A stretch of 64,000 bases of DNA from assembly GCF_014281965.1 (NCBI RefSeq), contig NZ_JACFTB010000003.1, positions 1 to 64,000 on the forward strand, given 5' to 3'. Below, in pieces: positions 39,598 through 47,082 of the stretch (its first letter is position 1; each line of letters opens with the position of its first letter). The notes under the pieces are model-generated. The model saw only the letters and a program-made list of their open reading frames with translations. It did not search any database and had not been told where the DNA came from. The position numbers and the translations under genes are program-made. The stretch is from Rhodococcus sp. BP22 (GTDB lineage Bacteria; Actinomycetota; Actinomycetes; Mycobacteriales; Mycobacteriaceae).

Positions 39598-41222
39598 TTG
39601 CCCTCCGCTGCTTCGGCACCGCGATCGCCCGCGTATTCCGCTCCGAGTACCGCGTCGATGTACACCGAGCGGTCTCGTAGATCCGCTGCCGCGCGATCGC
39701 TGATGTCGATGATCCGACCCGCGAACACTGTCAGTGCCAAACCGACGACGACCAAACCTATCGTCGGGATGAGCATGAACGCCGGCATGCGTCCGACATC
39801 CTCGCGGTCACCGAAAGCGATATCCGTCGAGTCATCCAGTAGCGCCGAAGGGCTGTGATCGGCCAGGTCCCCTTCGGGGGCGTCGGCTCGCGCTCGCCAG
39901 AACGCCTTCGTCCAGACACGAGCGATGACGTAGAGCGTCAGCAAACTGGTGACCGTGCCGCCTGCGACAAGGATCCAGGCGAGAACACTGCCGTCTGCGC
40001 TACCTGCCTGCAGCAACGCGACCTTACCGATGAAGCCCGAGAACGGGGGAATGCCACCAAGATTCAATGCCGGGACCAGGAAGACGATTGCCAGAACGGG
40101 GCTCGCCGCGGCCAATCCCCCGAGCCGTCGTAGCGACGAGGACCCGGCCTGACGCTCGATGAGTCCGACTACGAGGAACAGCGTCGTCTGCACGATGATG
40201 TGGTGCGCTACATAGTAGATCGAGCCGGACAGGCCCGATTGTGTGGACAGCGCGACACCGAAGATCATGTATCCGATGTGACTGACGAGCGTGAACGACA
40301 GCAGACGTTTGATGTCGCTTTGCGCAATCGAGCCCAAAATACCGACCAGCATCGTGAGCAGACCACACACCATGAGGACATTGTCGAGGCTGCCGTCGGG
40401 AAACAGCAGAGTGTGAGCGCGGATGATCGCGTACACGCCGACTTTGGTGAGCAAGCCGGCGAAGACCGCGGTGACCGGGGCCGGAGCTGTCGGGTACGAA
40501 TCGGGTAGCCATGTCGACAGCGGGAATACCGCGGCCTTGATCCCGAAGGCAACGAGGAGGACGGCGAAGATCGCAGTCCTGGTTCCGGTGGGGATGTCTT
40601 CCAGACGCGTCGCCATGTGGGCAAGATTGAGCGTGCCGGTGGCGGCATAGACGAGCCCGATTCCCACCAGGAAGATCAACGAAGACACCATCGAAACCAT
40701 GACGTACGAGACGCCGGCGCGGACGCGGTCCGCGCTGGCACCGAGGGTCAACAGCACGAACGAGGCGGCGAGCAGAACCTCGAATCCGACATACAGATTG
40801 AACAAGTCGCCCGCGAGGAAAGCGTTGCAGATTCCCGCCGTCAGCGCCAGATACGTGGGCAGAAAGATCGATACCGGCTGGTTCTCGCTGCCGTCACGAA
40901 TACCCTGCCCGATCGAGTACACCATGACGGCCAGCAGCACGATCGAGCTGACGACCAGCATCATCGCGGACAACCGGTCGACCACCAGCGAGATCCCGAT
41001 AGGCGAATCCCAGCCGCCGACCTGCAGCGCACTGGCTCCGTCTCGATCGGCAAGATACAGAAGTGCACCGGAGACCAGGACGACCGCGGTCAACGCGACG
41101 ACCGTAATGAAGCGCTGGGCCCGTGGACGACGGCCGAGCACGAGAGTCAGGGCCGCAGCAAGCATCGGGATGAGGACGGGGAGAGGGGTGAGAATGTCGG
41201 TTGTGCCCGCGGGAACGGTCAT
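39594..41222 (-). CDS. mnhD: Mrp/Mnh cation antiporter subunit D
   Basis: This 542-residue membrane subunit is homologous to complex I NuoM/N. About 14 TM helices, with the proton-channel segments GDLFNLYVGFEVLL, FGIKAAVFPLSTWLPDSYPTAPAPVTAVFAGLLTKVG and the lysine-containing DIKRLLSFTLVSHIGYM. It ends with a charged cytoplasmic tail. Coupled by ATGA overlaps to mnhC and mnhE. Confidence 0.95.
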   Translation of the reverse strand: MTVPAGTTDILTPLPVLIPMLAAALTLVLGRRPRAQRFITVVALTAVVLVSGALLYLADRDGASALQVGGWDSPIGISLVVDRLSAMMLVVSSIVLLAVMVYSIGQGIRDGSENQPVSIFLPTYLALTAGICNAFLAGDLFNLYVGFEVLLAASFVLLTLGASADRVRAGVSYVMVSMVSSLIFLVGIGLVYAATGTLNLAHMATRLEDIPTGTRTAIFAVLLVAFGIKAAVFPLSTWLPDSYPTAPAPVTAVFAGLLTKVGVYAIIRAHTLLFPDGSLDNVLMVCGLLTMLVGILGSIAQSDIKRLLSFTLVSHIGYMIFGVALSTQSGLSGSIYYVAHHIIVQTTLFLVVGLIERQAGSSSLRRLGGLAAASPVLAIVFLVPALNLGGIPPFSGFIGKVALLQAGSADGSVLAWILVAGGTVTSLLTLYVIARVWTKAFWRARADAPEGDLADHSPSALLDDSTDIAFGDREDVGRMPAFMLIPTIGLVVVGLALTVFAGRIIDISDRAAADLRDRSVYIDAVLGAEYAGDRGAEAAEGK

Positions 41223-41851
41223 GTCGCATCCCCCTTCTTCTTCGTCCTTTTCACTACTGGGGTCGTGTCCTTGACGGCGCTGTCGATCCCGTCCAAGCCT
41301 TGTACCTCGGGTTCGTCATCATCGTCGAAATCGCCTTCGTGCAGGTCCTCGTAACATTCGAGATCTTCGATATTCTTCAATTCGTCGATGGGTATCGGAT
41401 TTCCCTGCGAGTCGAAGGCGTCGCCGCTGAAACTCGGCTCGCCGGTGACGGGGTCGTCGGAGCGGTCGCGGTCCGGTGCGTCGGCGACCGATCGACGCTT
41501 GGAGACCTTGGTGTCCTCCGGGTCGTTCTCTACGTCGTCCTTGGTATTGAGCGTGAAGGAGCGGTACGCCAATGCCAACACGAACGCGGCAATGCCCATC
41601 GTGATGACGATCGCCGTCAGAATCATCGCCTGCGCCAACGGATCTGCCATCTCTTGGTAAATGGTCGTGCCGCGCCCCACGATCGGTGGATTGCCTGGGG
41701 GGCCGCCGACGGTGAGGATCAGGAGGTTGACTCCGTTGCCGAACAGAAGCAGCCCGAGAAGCATCTTGGTGATAGAACGCTCGAGGAGCAGATACACCCC
41801 GCACGAGACGAGTACTCCGACGATGATCAGCATTCCGAGATTTGCGGTCAT
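41219..41851 (-). CDS. mnhC: Mrp/Mnh cation antiporter subunit C with acidic tail
   Basis: Residues 1-100 are the three-helix NuoK-like MnhC core (GVYLLLERSITKMLLGLLLFGNGVNLL, then the ADPLAQAMILTAIVI helix). The remaining 110 residues form a hydrophilic, strongly acidic tail (DDVENDPEDTK, EGDFDDDDEPE) that is not part of the core family. It is probably cytoplasmic; its role is unknown. Coupled to mnhA/B upstream by an ATGA overlap. Confidence 0.92.
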   Translation of the reverse strand: MTANLGMLIIVGVLVSCGVYLLLERSITKMLLGLLLFGNGVNLLILTVGGPPGNPPIVGRGTTIYQEMADPLAQAMILTAIVITMGIAAFVLALAYRSFTLNTKDDVENDPEDTKVSKRRSVADAPDRDRSDDPVTGEPSFSGDAFDSQGNPIPIDELKNIEDLECYEDLHEGDFDDDDEPEVQGLDGIDSAVKDTTPVVKRTKKKGDAT

Positions 41852-44691
41852 CGCGCGTTCACCTGCTTCTTGGTTTCCACCTGAGCGTCGAGACGAGCGC
41901 CGAGACTGCGCAGTATGTCGAGTACGAGACCGACGACGATGAGATAGACGCCTAGATCGAAGAACAAGGCAGTGACAATTTTGATGTCACCGAGGATCGG
42001 CAGTGTCAATTCCATTGTCGCAGAGGACAATGCCGGGGCGCCGAGGAACAAAGAAGTGACGGCAGTGCCCGCGGCGAAGATGAGGCCGAGGCCGAGGATC
42101 TTGCCTGCGTCGATCGGCACCGCCTCACCCAGCTCGTATCGCCCACCGGCAAGGTATCGGAGTACGAGCGCCAGACCGGCCGTCAGACCGCCGGCGAAAC
42201 CTCCGCCGGGTGCGTTGTGGCCGGCGAAGAAGAAGTACACCGACATCACCATGATCGTCGGGAAGACCAGGCGAGTGGTGACTTCGAGAATCAGTGAACG
42301 ATGCCGCGGGTCGATCAGATCGCCCCCGAGCAACCAGGTCGTATCCGAGCCGACTCCGCTTTCGGAACTGCTCGCCGGGGCGTCGGACACGCGCGGAGCG
42401 GTGCCGAACCGCCGGTTCCGGAACACCAGACTTGCGACGCCGGTTGCCGCGACCAGCAACACCGAAATCTCGCCCAGGGTGTCCCAGGCGCGGATATCGA
42501 CCAGCAGAACATTGACGATGTTCTTACCGTCGCCGAGTAGGTAGGCGGCGTCCGGTAGTTGCAGGTACAGCGGCTCGGTGTTGCGGGCGTTCATCGCGAA
42601 CGCGCCCAGGATCGTCACGGCGGCGCCGACGGCGATTGCAAGCAGTGCACGTGGGATGCGCCAACCGACAGATCCGCGGTCGTCGACTTCGGCAGGCAGC
42701 TTGCGCAGTACCAGAACGAAGACGACGAGGGTCAGTGTCTCGACGAGGAACTGTGTCAGGGCCAGGTCGGGAGCGCCGTGGATAGCGAAGATGATGCCGC
42801 AGCCGTATCCGGCGACGCCGACGAGGAGCACGCTGGCGAGGCGGTTTCGCATGACCGTCGCGCCGAGCGCCCCGGCGATCATGATCAGTGCCACCACCAT
42901 CTGCAGCGGGTTGTCGAAAAGCTTGAAGTTCAGGCCCGGCACATCCCCGACGGCCAGCACGATCATCGGCAGCAGCACGAGGGTGAGAAGGATGGTTGCC
43001 TGTGTGACCGGCAGCGACCCGCGCTGGGTAGAACCGGTCAATCGGATGGACAGCGTGTCCATCCCCTTGAGTACTGCGTCGTAAACGCGGTCGGCGTTGC
43101 CGAGCGGTGGGTGCTCGAACTTGAGCCGGTTCAGGATTCGGTGTGCGATGAACAGAGCCACACCGCCGCTCACGACGATCACCGTCAGCCCGAGCGGCAG
43201 ATTGAATCCGTGCCACAGAGAAAGGTGGTACGACGCTTGCCCGTAGGACGGCGTCGTACGGGCGTAGGGGCTCACGATGGCGTCGACGACCGGGGAGAGG
43301 ATGCCTGCGAGGAGTCCGAGGACGGCAAGGAATGCGGGAGCGGCCAGGAAGAGTGCGACGGGTTGGTGCATCTTCTTCACCGCCGGGCTCGGGCGTTTGA
43401 GCTGCTTGCGGCCGAACGCGCCCCACACGAAGCGGATGCTGTAGGTCACCGTCAGCATCGACCCGATCACCATGGCGGTGATGACGAGAACGCTGACCGT
43501 CGGATTCAGGACGGGGGTGCCGATGACTGCCGACAGGGCTGCTTCTTTGCCGACGAAGCCCAGGAACGGCGGCAACCCGGCCATGCTGGCTGCGGCGAGC
43601 GCGGCGATGCCTGCCAGTATCGGCACCTTCTTACCGAGGTGCGCGAGCTTTCGGATATCGCGTGTTCCGGTGGTGTGGTCGATGACGCCGACGACCATGA
43701 ACAGCGTCGCTTTGAACATGGCGTGAGCCAGGACCATGGCCAGGCCTGCGAGCATCGCCTTCTCGGTGCCGATCCCGACGAGGACCATCAGGAATCCGAG
43801 TTGGCTGACCGTACCGAATGCGAGGATGAGTTTGAGGTCGAAGGCGCGTAGCGCACGCCAGCCCGCGAGGATCATCGACACCAGGCCGAGTGAGATGACT
43901 GTCGCTCGCCAGGGCCCTGAGTCTGCGAAACCGGGGGCCATGCGCGCAACGAGATAGATGCCTGCCTTGACCATGGCCGCAGCGTGGAGATAGCCACTGA
44001 CCGGAGTCGGTGCTGCCATTGCCCCTGGCAGCCAGAAATGCATCGGAACGATGGCCGATTTGCTGAGCGCACCGATGAGAATCAGTACGACGGCCACACC
44101 CGCAAGCCACCCGCCGGGCGCGTCGGCGATGACGGTGGAGAGGCTGTAGGTTCCGGCGACCTGACCCAGAATGATGATGCCGACGAGCATCGCAAGGCCG
44201 CCTGCTGTGGTGACGAGCAAAGCCTGCGTCGCCGCACGTCGAGACGATGCACGCTCGGCGTAGTGGCCGACGAGCAGGAACGACAGGACTGTCGTGATTT
44301 CCCAAAAGACGTACAGCACCAACATGTTGTCGCTGGTGATGAGCCCGAACATCGCGCCGGAGAAAGCGACCATCTCCGCAGCGAAGATACCGAGGCGAGG
44401 TTCGTCGTCCTCGAAGTAGCGCGCACAGTAGAGCAGAATCAGCGCCCCGATACCGAGGACCAGTAGCGACATGATCGCGGCAAGAGAGTCGAACCGCATG
44501 TCGAAGTTCATCGACAGTCCGGGAACCCATTGGATGCTCAGCGTCTGCTCGGTATTCCAATTGGCGAAGACCCAGACGAGGCTCGCCAACGGAACCAGTG
44601 CGAGCGGGAAGAAAGCGTTGCGGCCCCAATGACGGACCGCAAGGGGCGCAAACATGGCAGCGACCGTGTGCGCCAACAAGATAGCGAGCAA
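41848..44691 (-). CDS. mnhA: Mrp/Mnh cation antiporter fused subunit A-B
   Basis: The 947-residue protein combines MnhA (NuoL-like, about 14+ TM helices) with the DUF4040/MnhB C-terminus (LVFPTIMVMSVYFFFAGHNAPGGGFAGGL and IVTALFFDLGVYLIVVG). The channel-forming helix KSAIVPMHFWLPGAMAAPTPVSGYLHAA is intact. TTG 44691 is preferred, since GGAG lies 6 bases upstream and the family start is LLAILLAH; the frame is open to 45099. The complex exchanges external H+ for cytoplasmic Na+ or K+ for pH and salt tolerance. Confidence 0.93.
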   Translation of the reverse strand: MLAILLAHTVAAMFAPLAVRHWGRNAFFPLALVPLASLVWVFANWNTEQTLSIQWVPGLSMNFDMRFDSLAAIMSLLVLGIGALILLYCARYFEDDEPRLGIFAAEMVAFSGAMFGLITSDNMLVLYVFWEITTVLSFLLVGHYAERASSRRAATQALLVTTAGGLAMLVGIIILGQVAGTYSLSTVIADAPGGWLAGVAVVLILIGALSKSAIVPMHFWLPGAMAAPTPVSGYLHAAAMVKAGIYLVARMAPGFADSGPWRATVISLGLVSMILAGWRALRAFDLKLILAFGTVSQLGFLMVLVGIGTEKAMLAGLAMVLAHAMFKATLFMVVGVIDHTTGTRDIRKLAHLGKKVPILAGIAALAAASMAGLPPFLGFVGKEAALSAVIGTPVLNPTVSVLVITAMVIGSMLTVTYSIRFVWGAFGRKQLKRPSPAVKKMHQPVALFLAAPAFLAVLGLLAGILSPVVDAIVSPYARTTPSYGQASYHLSLWHGFNLPLGLTVIVVSGGVALFIAHRILNRLKFEHPPLGNADRVYDAVLKGMDTLSIRLTGSTQRGSLPVTQATILLTLVLLPMIVLAVGDVPGLNFKLFDNPLQMVVALIMIAGALGATVMRNRLASVLLVGVAGYGCGIIFAIHGAPDLALTQFLVETLTLVVFVLVLRKLPAEVDDRGSVGWRIPRALLAIAVGAAVTILGAFAMNARNTEPLYLQLPDAAYLLGDGKNIVNVLLVDIRAWDTLGEISVLLVAATGVASLVFRNRRFGTAPRVSDAPASSSESGVGSDTTWLLGGDLIDPRHRSLILEVTTRLVFPTIMVMSVYFFFAGHNAPGGGFAGGLTAGLALVLRYLAGGRYELGEAVPIDAGKILGLGLIFAAGTAVTSLFLGAPALSSATMELTLPILGDIKIVTALFFDLGVYLIVVGLVLDILRSLGARLDAQVETKKQVNAR

Positions 44692-44873
44692 AAAATTACT
44701 CCGTCGTCTCGGGTCGTGTCGCCGAAGAAGGAGACACGGTGGTCGTGGGGCGGCGTCGAGTAGTCGAGCAATTATCGAGAACACTCGTGAGCCGTGTTCG
44801 CGGCCGACGAGATGGATTGGCTTCGATCTTACTTTGCACGGGCGTGGTGCCGTTACCCGGTGCAGAAGGTGTC

Positions 44874-44922
44874 TTGACGGTTCGAGAAACCCTAGTACTG
44901 TAATCAACAGATTAATTGATAA
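44874..44922 (+). promoter_or_regulatory. Promoter and operator of the ArsR/SRPBCC operon
   Basis: TTGACG (44874-44879) and TACTGT (44896-44901) are 16 bases apart. Immediately downstream is the inverted repeat TAATCAA-N8-TTGATAA (44901-44922, one mismatch), ending beside the ribosome-binding site AAAGGAG. This is the usual place for ArsR-family autorepression. Confidence 0.6.
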
Positions 44923-44931
44923 AGGAGATGG

Positions 44932-45288
44932 TTGATCATCAAGGACGGTGACGATGCCGAGGACCGGTTGGACAAAGCTTTTATGGCCCTTGCCGATCCA
45001 GTTCGACGCGCAATCGTCGCTCGGCTCAGTGGCGGCCCGCGGACCGTCAACGATCTTGCCGAGCCGTTCGACATCAGCAAGCAGGCCGTCTCGAAGCACA
45101 TTGCGGTATTGGAGTCAGCAGGGTTGGTCACTCGTTCCCGAGACGCCCAGCGCAGGCCGGTCCATCTCGATGCTGCGCATCTGGAGGAAATGACCGCGTG
45201 GATCGACAGGTACCGAACCATTCATGAACAACAATTCCGGCGGCTCGATTCGCTGCTGGCAAACATGAAGGAGGAACCCGATGAGTAA
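44932..45288 (+). CDS. ArsR-family transcriptional regulator
   Basis: The 118-residue winged-helix protein has ALADPVRRAIVARLS at the start of the DNA-binding domain, recognition helix ISKQAVSKHIAVLESAGLV and wing TRSRDAQRRPVHL. No metal-binding cysteine or histidine cluster is present, so it belongs with non-metal SdpR/YybR-like members. Start TTG 44932 is near AAAGGAG (spacing rather short). It overlaps the next gene, an SRPBCC protein; such pairs are common. Confidence 0.88.
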   Translation: MIIKDGDDAEDRLDKAFMALADPVRRAIVARLSGGPRTVNDLAEPFDISKQAVSKHIAVLESAGLVTRSRDAQRRPVHLDAAHLEEMTAWIDRYRTIHEQQFRRLDSLLANMKEEPDE

Positions 45289-45757
45289 TCCCGTCACCAT
45301 CTCAGTCCCCGAGGGCGTCCCGTTCATCGACATCACCCGCGAGTTCGACGCGCCCGTCGCATCGGTCTTTCGTGCCCACAAGGAACCGGAGCTGATCAGG
45401 CAGTGGCTCGGACCGCACGGCTACGACATGCAGATAGAGAAGTACGAATTCGAGTCGGGCGGCAGTTACCGATATGTGCACACCGACCCGGCAGGTGAAA
45501 AGTACACCTTCAACGGTGTCTTTCATGTGGTGCGGGAGAACGAGTTCGCGATCCAGACCTTCGAATTCGAGGGCTACCCCGACGTCGTGAGCATCGAATC
45601 GATCACCTTCGTCGATCTTGGAAACGGTCGAACGCGCATCGAAGTACACAGTGTGTACCCGTCGCAGGAAGGGCGGGATGGAATGGTCGAAAGCGGCATG
45701 GCACAAGGCGTCGAAGAGGGTTACGAACGTCTCGACAAGATTCTGGCCAGTATGTGA
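45281..45757 (+). CDS. SRPBCC (AHSA1-type) protein
   Basis: The 158-residue single-domain START/Bet v 1-like protein has FIDITREFDAPVASVFRAHKEPELIRQWLGP at the N-terminus and EGGRYRY-like GGSYRYV in the central sheet. It starts inside the end of the ArsR gene with AAGGAGGA upstream. Members bind hydrophobic ligands; the ArsR partner may sense the same ligand. Downstream, 45778-45802 carries a small duplicated GAGTGGGATGG. Confidence 0.88.
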   Translation: MSNPVTISVPEGVPFIDITREFDAPVASVFRAHKEPELIRQWLGPHGYDMQIEKYEFESGGSYRYVHTDPAGEKYTFNGVFHVVRENEFAIQTFEFEGYPDVVSIESITFVDLGNGRTRIEVHSVYPSQEGRDGMVESGMAQGVEEGYERLDKILASM

Positions 45758-45809
45758 CGGCCGGTTTGTGATGGCTTGAGTGGGATGGCATGAGTGGGAT
45801 GGATAAAAC

Positions 45810-46223
45810 GTGAGTGGAAATGTGATCAGGACTGCTGCGCTGGCGTTCGTGCGGGATCGTCGGATGATCCAGGCCAGGTCGGCAGGGAAGTCGGTGTTCT
45901 ACATGGCCGGCGGAAAGATCGATCCAGGTGAGAGCGCCGAGGCTGCGCTGCATCGGGAGGTTCGTGAGGAACTCGATGCAACCGTCCTCGACGGCTCGCT
46001 GGAGTTGCTCGGAGTCTTCGAGTGTGCGGCCTGGGGGCACCCACGGGGCACTGGCTTGCGGATGAATTGCTTTCTGGCCGAGTTGGCGTCGGAACCGGTC
46101 GCGACCAGCGAGATTGCGGAGATCCGGTACTTCACCCGCGACGAGTATGCGGCGATGCCCGATGTCGCACCCGGATCGATGCTGGTCTTCGACCGAATGC
46201 GTGAACTCGATCTGATCGACTGA
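45810..46223 (+). CDS. Nudix hydrolase
   Basis: The 137-residue protein has a Nudix box GKIDPGESAEAALHREVREELDA with G-x5-E-x7-RE-x2-EE intact; the usual final Gly is Asp here. It also has AFVRDRRMIQARSAGKSVFYMAGGK, which is common in actinobacterial small Nudix proteins. GTG start with no strong ribosome-binding site. Substrate unknown. Confidence 0.87.
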   Translation: MSGNVIRTAALAFVRDRRMIQARSAGKSVFYMAGGKIDPGESAEAALHREVREELDATVLDGSLELLGVFECAAWGHPRGTGLRMNCFLAELASEPVATSEIAEIRYFTRDEYAAMPDVAPGSMLVFDRMRELDLID

Positions 46224-46293
46224 GGGGAATGCACCCTTCGGGTACGTTGGAGTGAGAACGCACGTTCTCTCGACCGGTATAGGAGCCACATTC

Positions 46294-47046
46294 ATGACGA
46301 ACCTGTCTCAGAAGGCCACCACACTCCTCGAACTCCACAAGCCTGGCAATCCTGTCGTACTCCCGACCGTGTGGGATGCATGGTCCGCGAACCTCGCAGT
46401 TTCCGCCGGGTTCACCGCGCTCACCGTCGGTAGTCATCCCGTGTCCGACTCGCTCGGCAAGCCGGACAACGAAGGAATTACCTTCGAAGAACTGCTCACC
46501 CGCGTCTCGCAGATCACCGCTGCCGTGGACGCGCCGCTCTCCGTCGACATCGAAGCAGGCTACGGGCAGGACCCAAAGCGGCTCATCGACGGTCTCATCT
46601 CGGCAGGCGCCGTAGGCCTCAACATCGAGGACACCGTCCACAGTGAAGGTGGGCGACTCCGCGAAGCACAGGAGCATGCCGATTTCGTCGGCGCGCTGCG
46701 AGCTGCATCGGACGCGACCGACGTGCACGTGGTGATCAATGCCCGCACCGACCTGTTCGTCAAGCAGATCGGTGACGAAAACGACCGCGTCGAGCGGGCC
46801 ATCGCACGCCTGAAGCTGGCTGCAGCCGCAGGTGCCGACTCGCTCTACCCCGTCGGATTCCACAACGACGCCGACTACAAGCGTCTCGCATCCGAACTGC
46901 CGCTCCCGATCAACGCGATCGCACACCCGGTGGACGGCGACCTGGCGCACTTCGCCGAACTAGGTGTCGGCCGCATCAGCTTCGGGCCACTGTTCCAAGC
47001 CTCGCTCGGCAAGCATGCAGAAGGCATCCTCGCGCGCTGGAAATAA
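46294..47046 (+). CDS. Isocitrate lyase/PEP mutase superfamily protein
   Basis: This 250-residue TIM-barrel protein is of the carboxyvinyl-phosphonate phosphorylmutase-like (ICL/PEPM) family. Markers are LPTVWDAWSANL, SVDIEAGYG (metal-binding Asp/Glu), VGLNIEDT and VVINARTDL. It lacks the KKCGH motif of true isocitrate lyases. ATG 46294 follows AGGAG at 8 bases. Reactions in this family include C-C or P-C bond cleavage such as 2-methylisocitrate or oxaloacetate; the substrate is not predictable. Confidence 0.85.
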   Translation: MTNLSQKATTLLELHKPGNPVVLPTVWDAWSANLAVSAGFTALTVGSHPVSDSLGKPDNEGITFEELLTRVSQITAAVDAPLSVDIEAGYGQDPKRLIDGLISAGAVGLNIEDTVHSEGGRLREAQEHADFVGALRAASDATDVHVVINARTDLFVKQIGDENDRVERAIARLKLAAAAGADSLYPVGFHNDADYKRLASELPLPINAIAHPVDGDLAHFAELGVGRISFGPLFQASLGKHAEGILARWK

Positions 47047-47058
47047 GGCTCCTCGCCG

Positions 47059-47082
47059 GCGGGATGGACATGGCCATCCCGC
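47059..47082. terminator. Bidirectional hairpin between lyase and CDC48 genes
   Basis: GCGGGATGG (47059-47067) and CCATCCCGC (47074-47082) form a perfect 9-bp stem with a 6-base loop, exactly filling the gap between two convergent genes. No U-tract is visible. Confidence 0.6.

Noticed and set aside
42559-43851. 430-codon open frame on the plus strand opposite the Mrp operon
   Set aside because: Composition is Asp/Glu/Gln/Arg/His-rich as expected for antisense of membrane-protein genes; the minus-strand mnhA frame is unambiguous.
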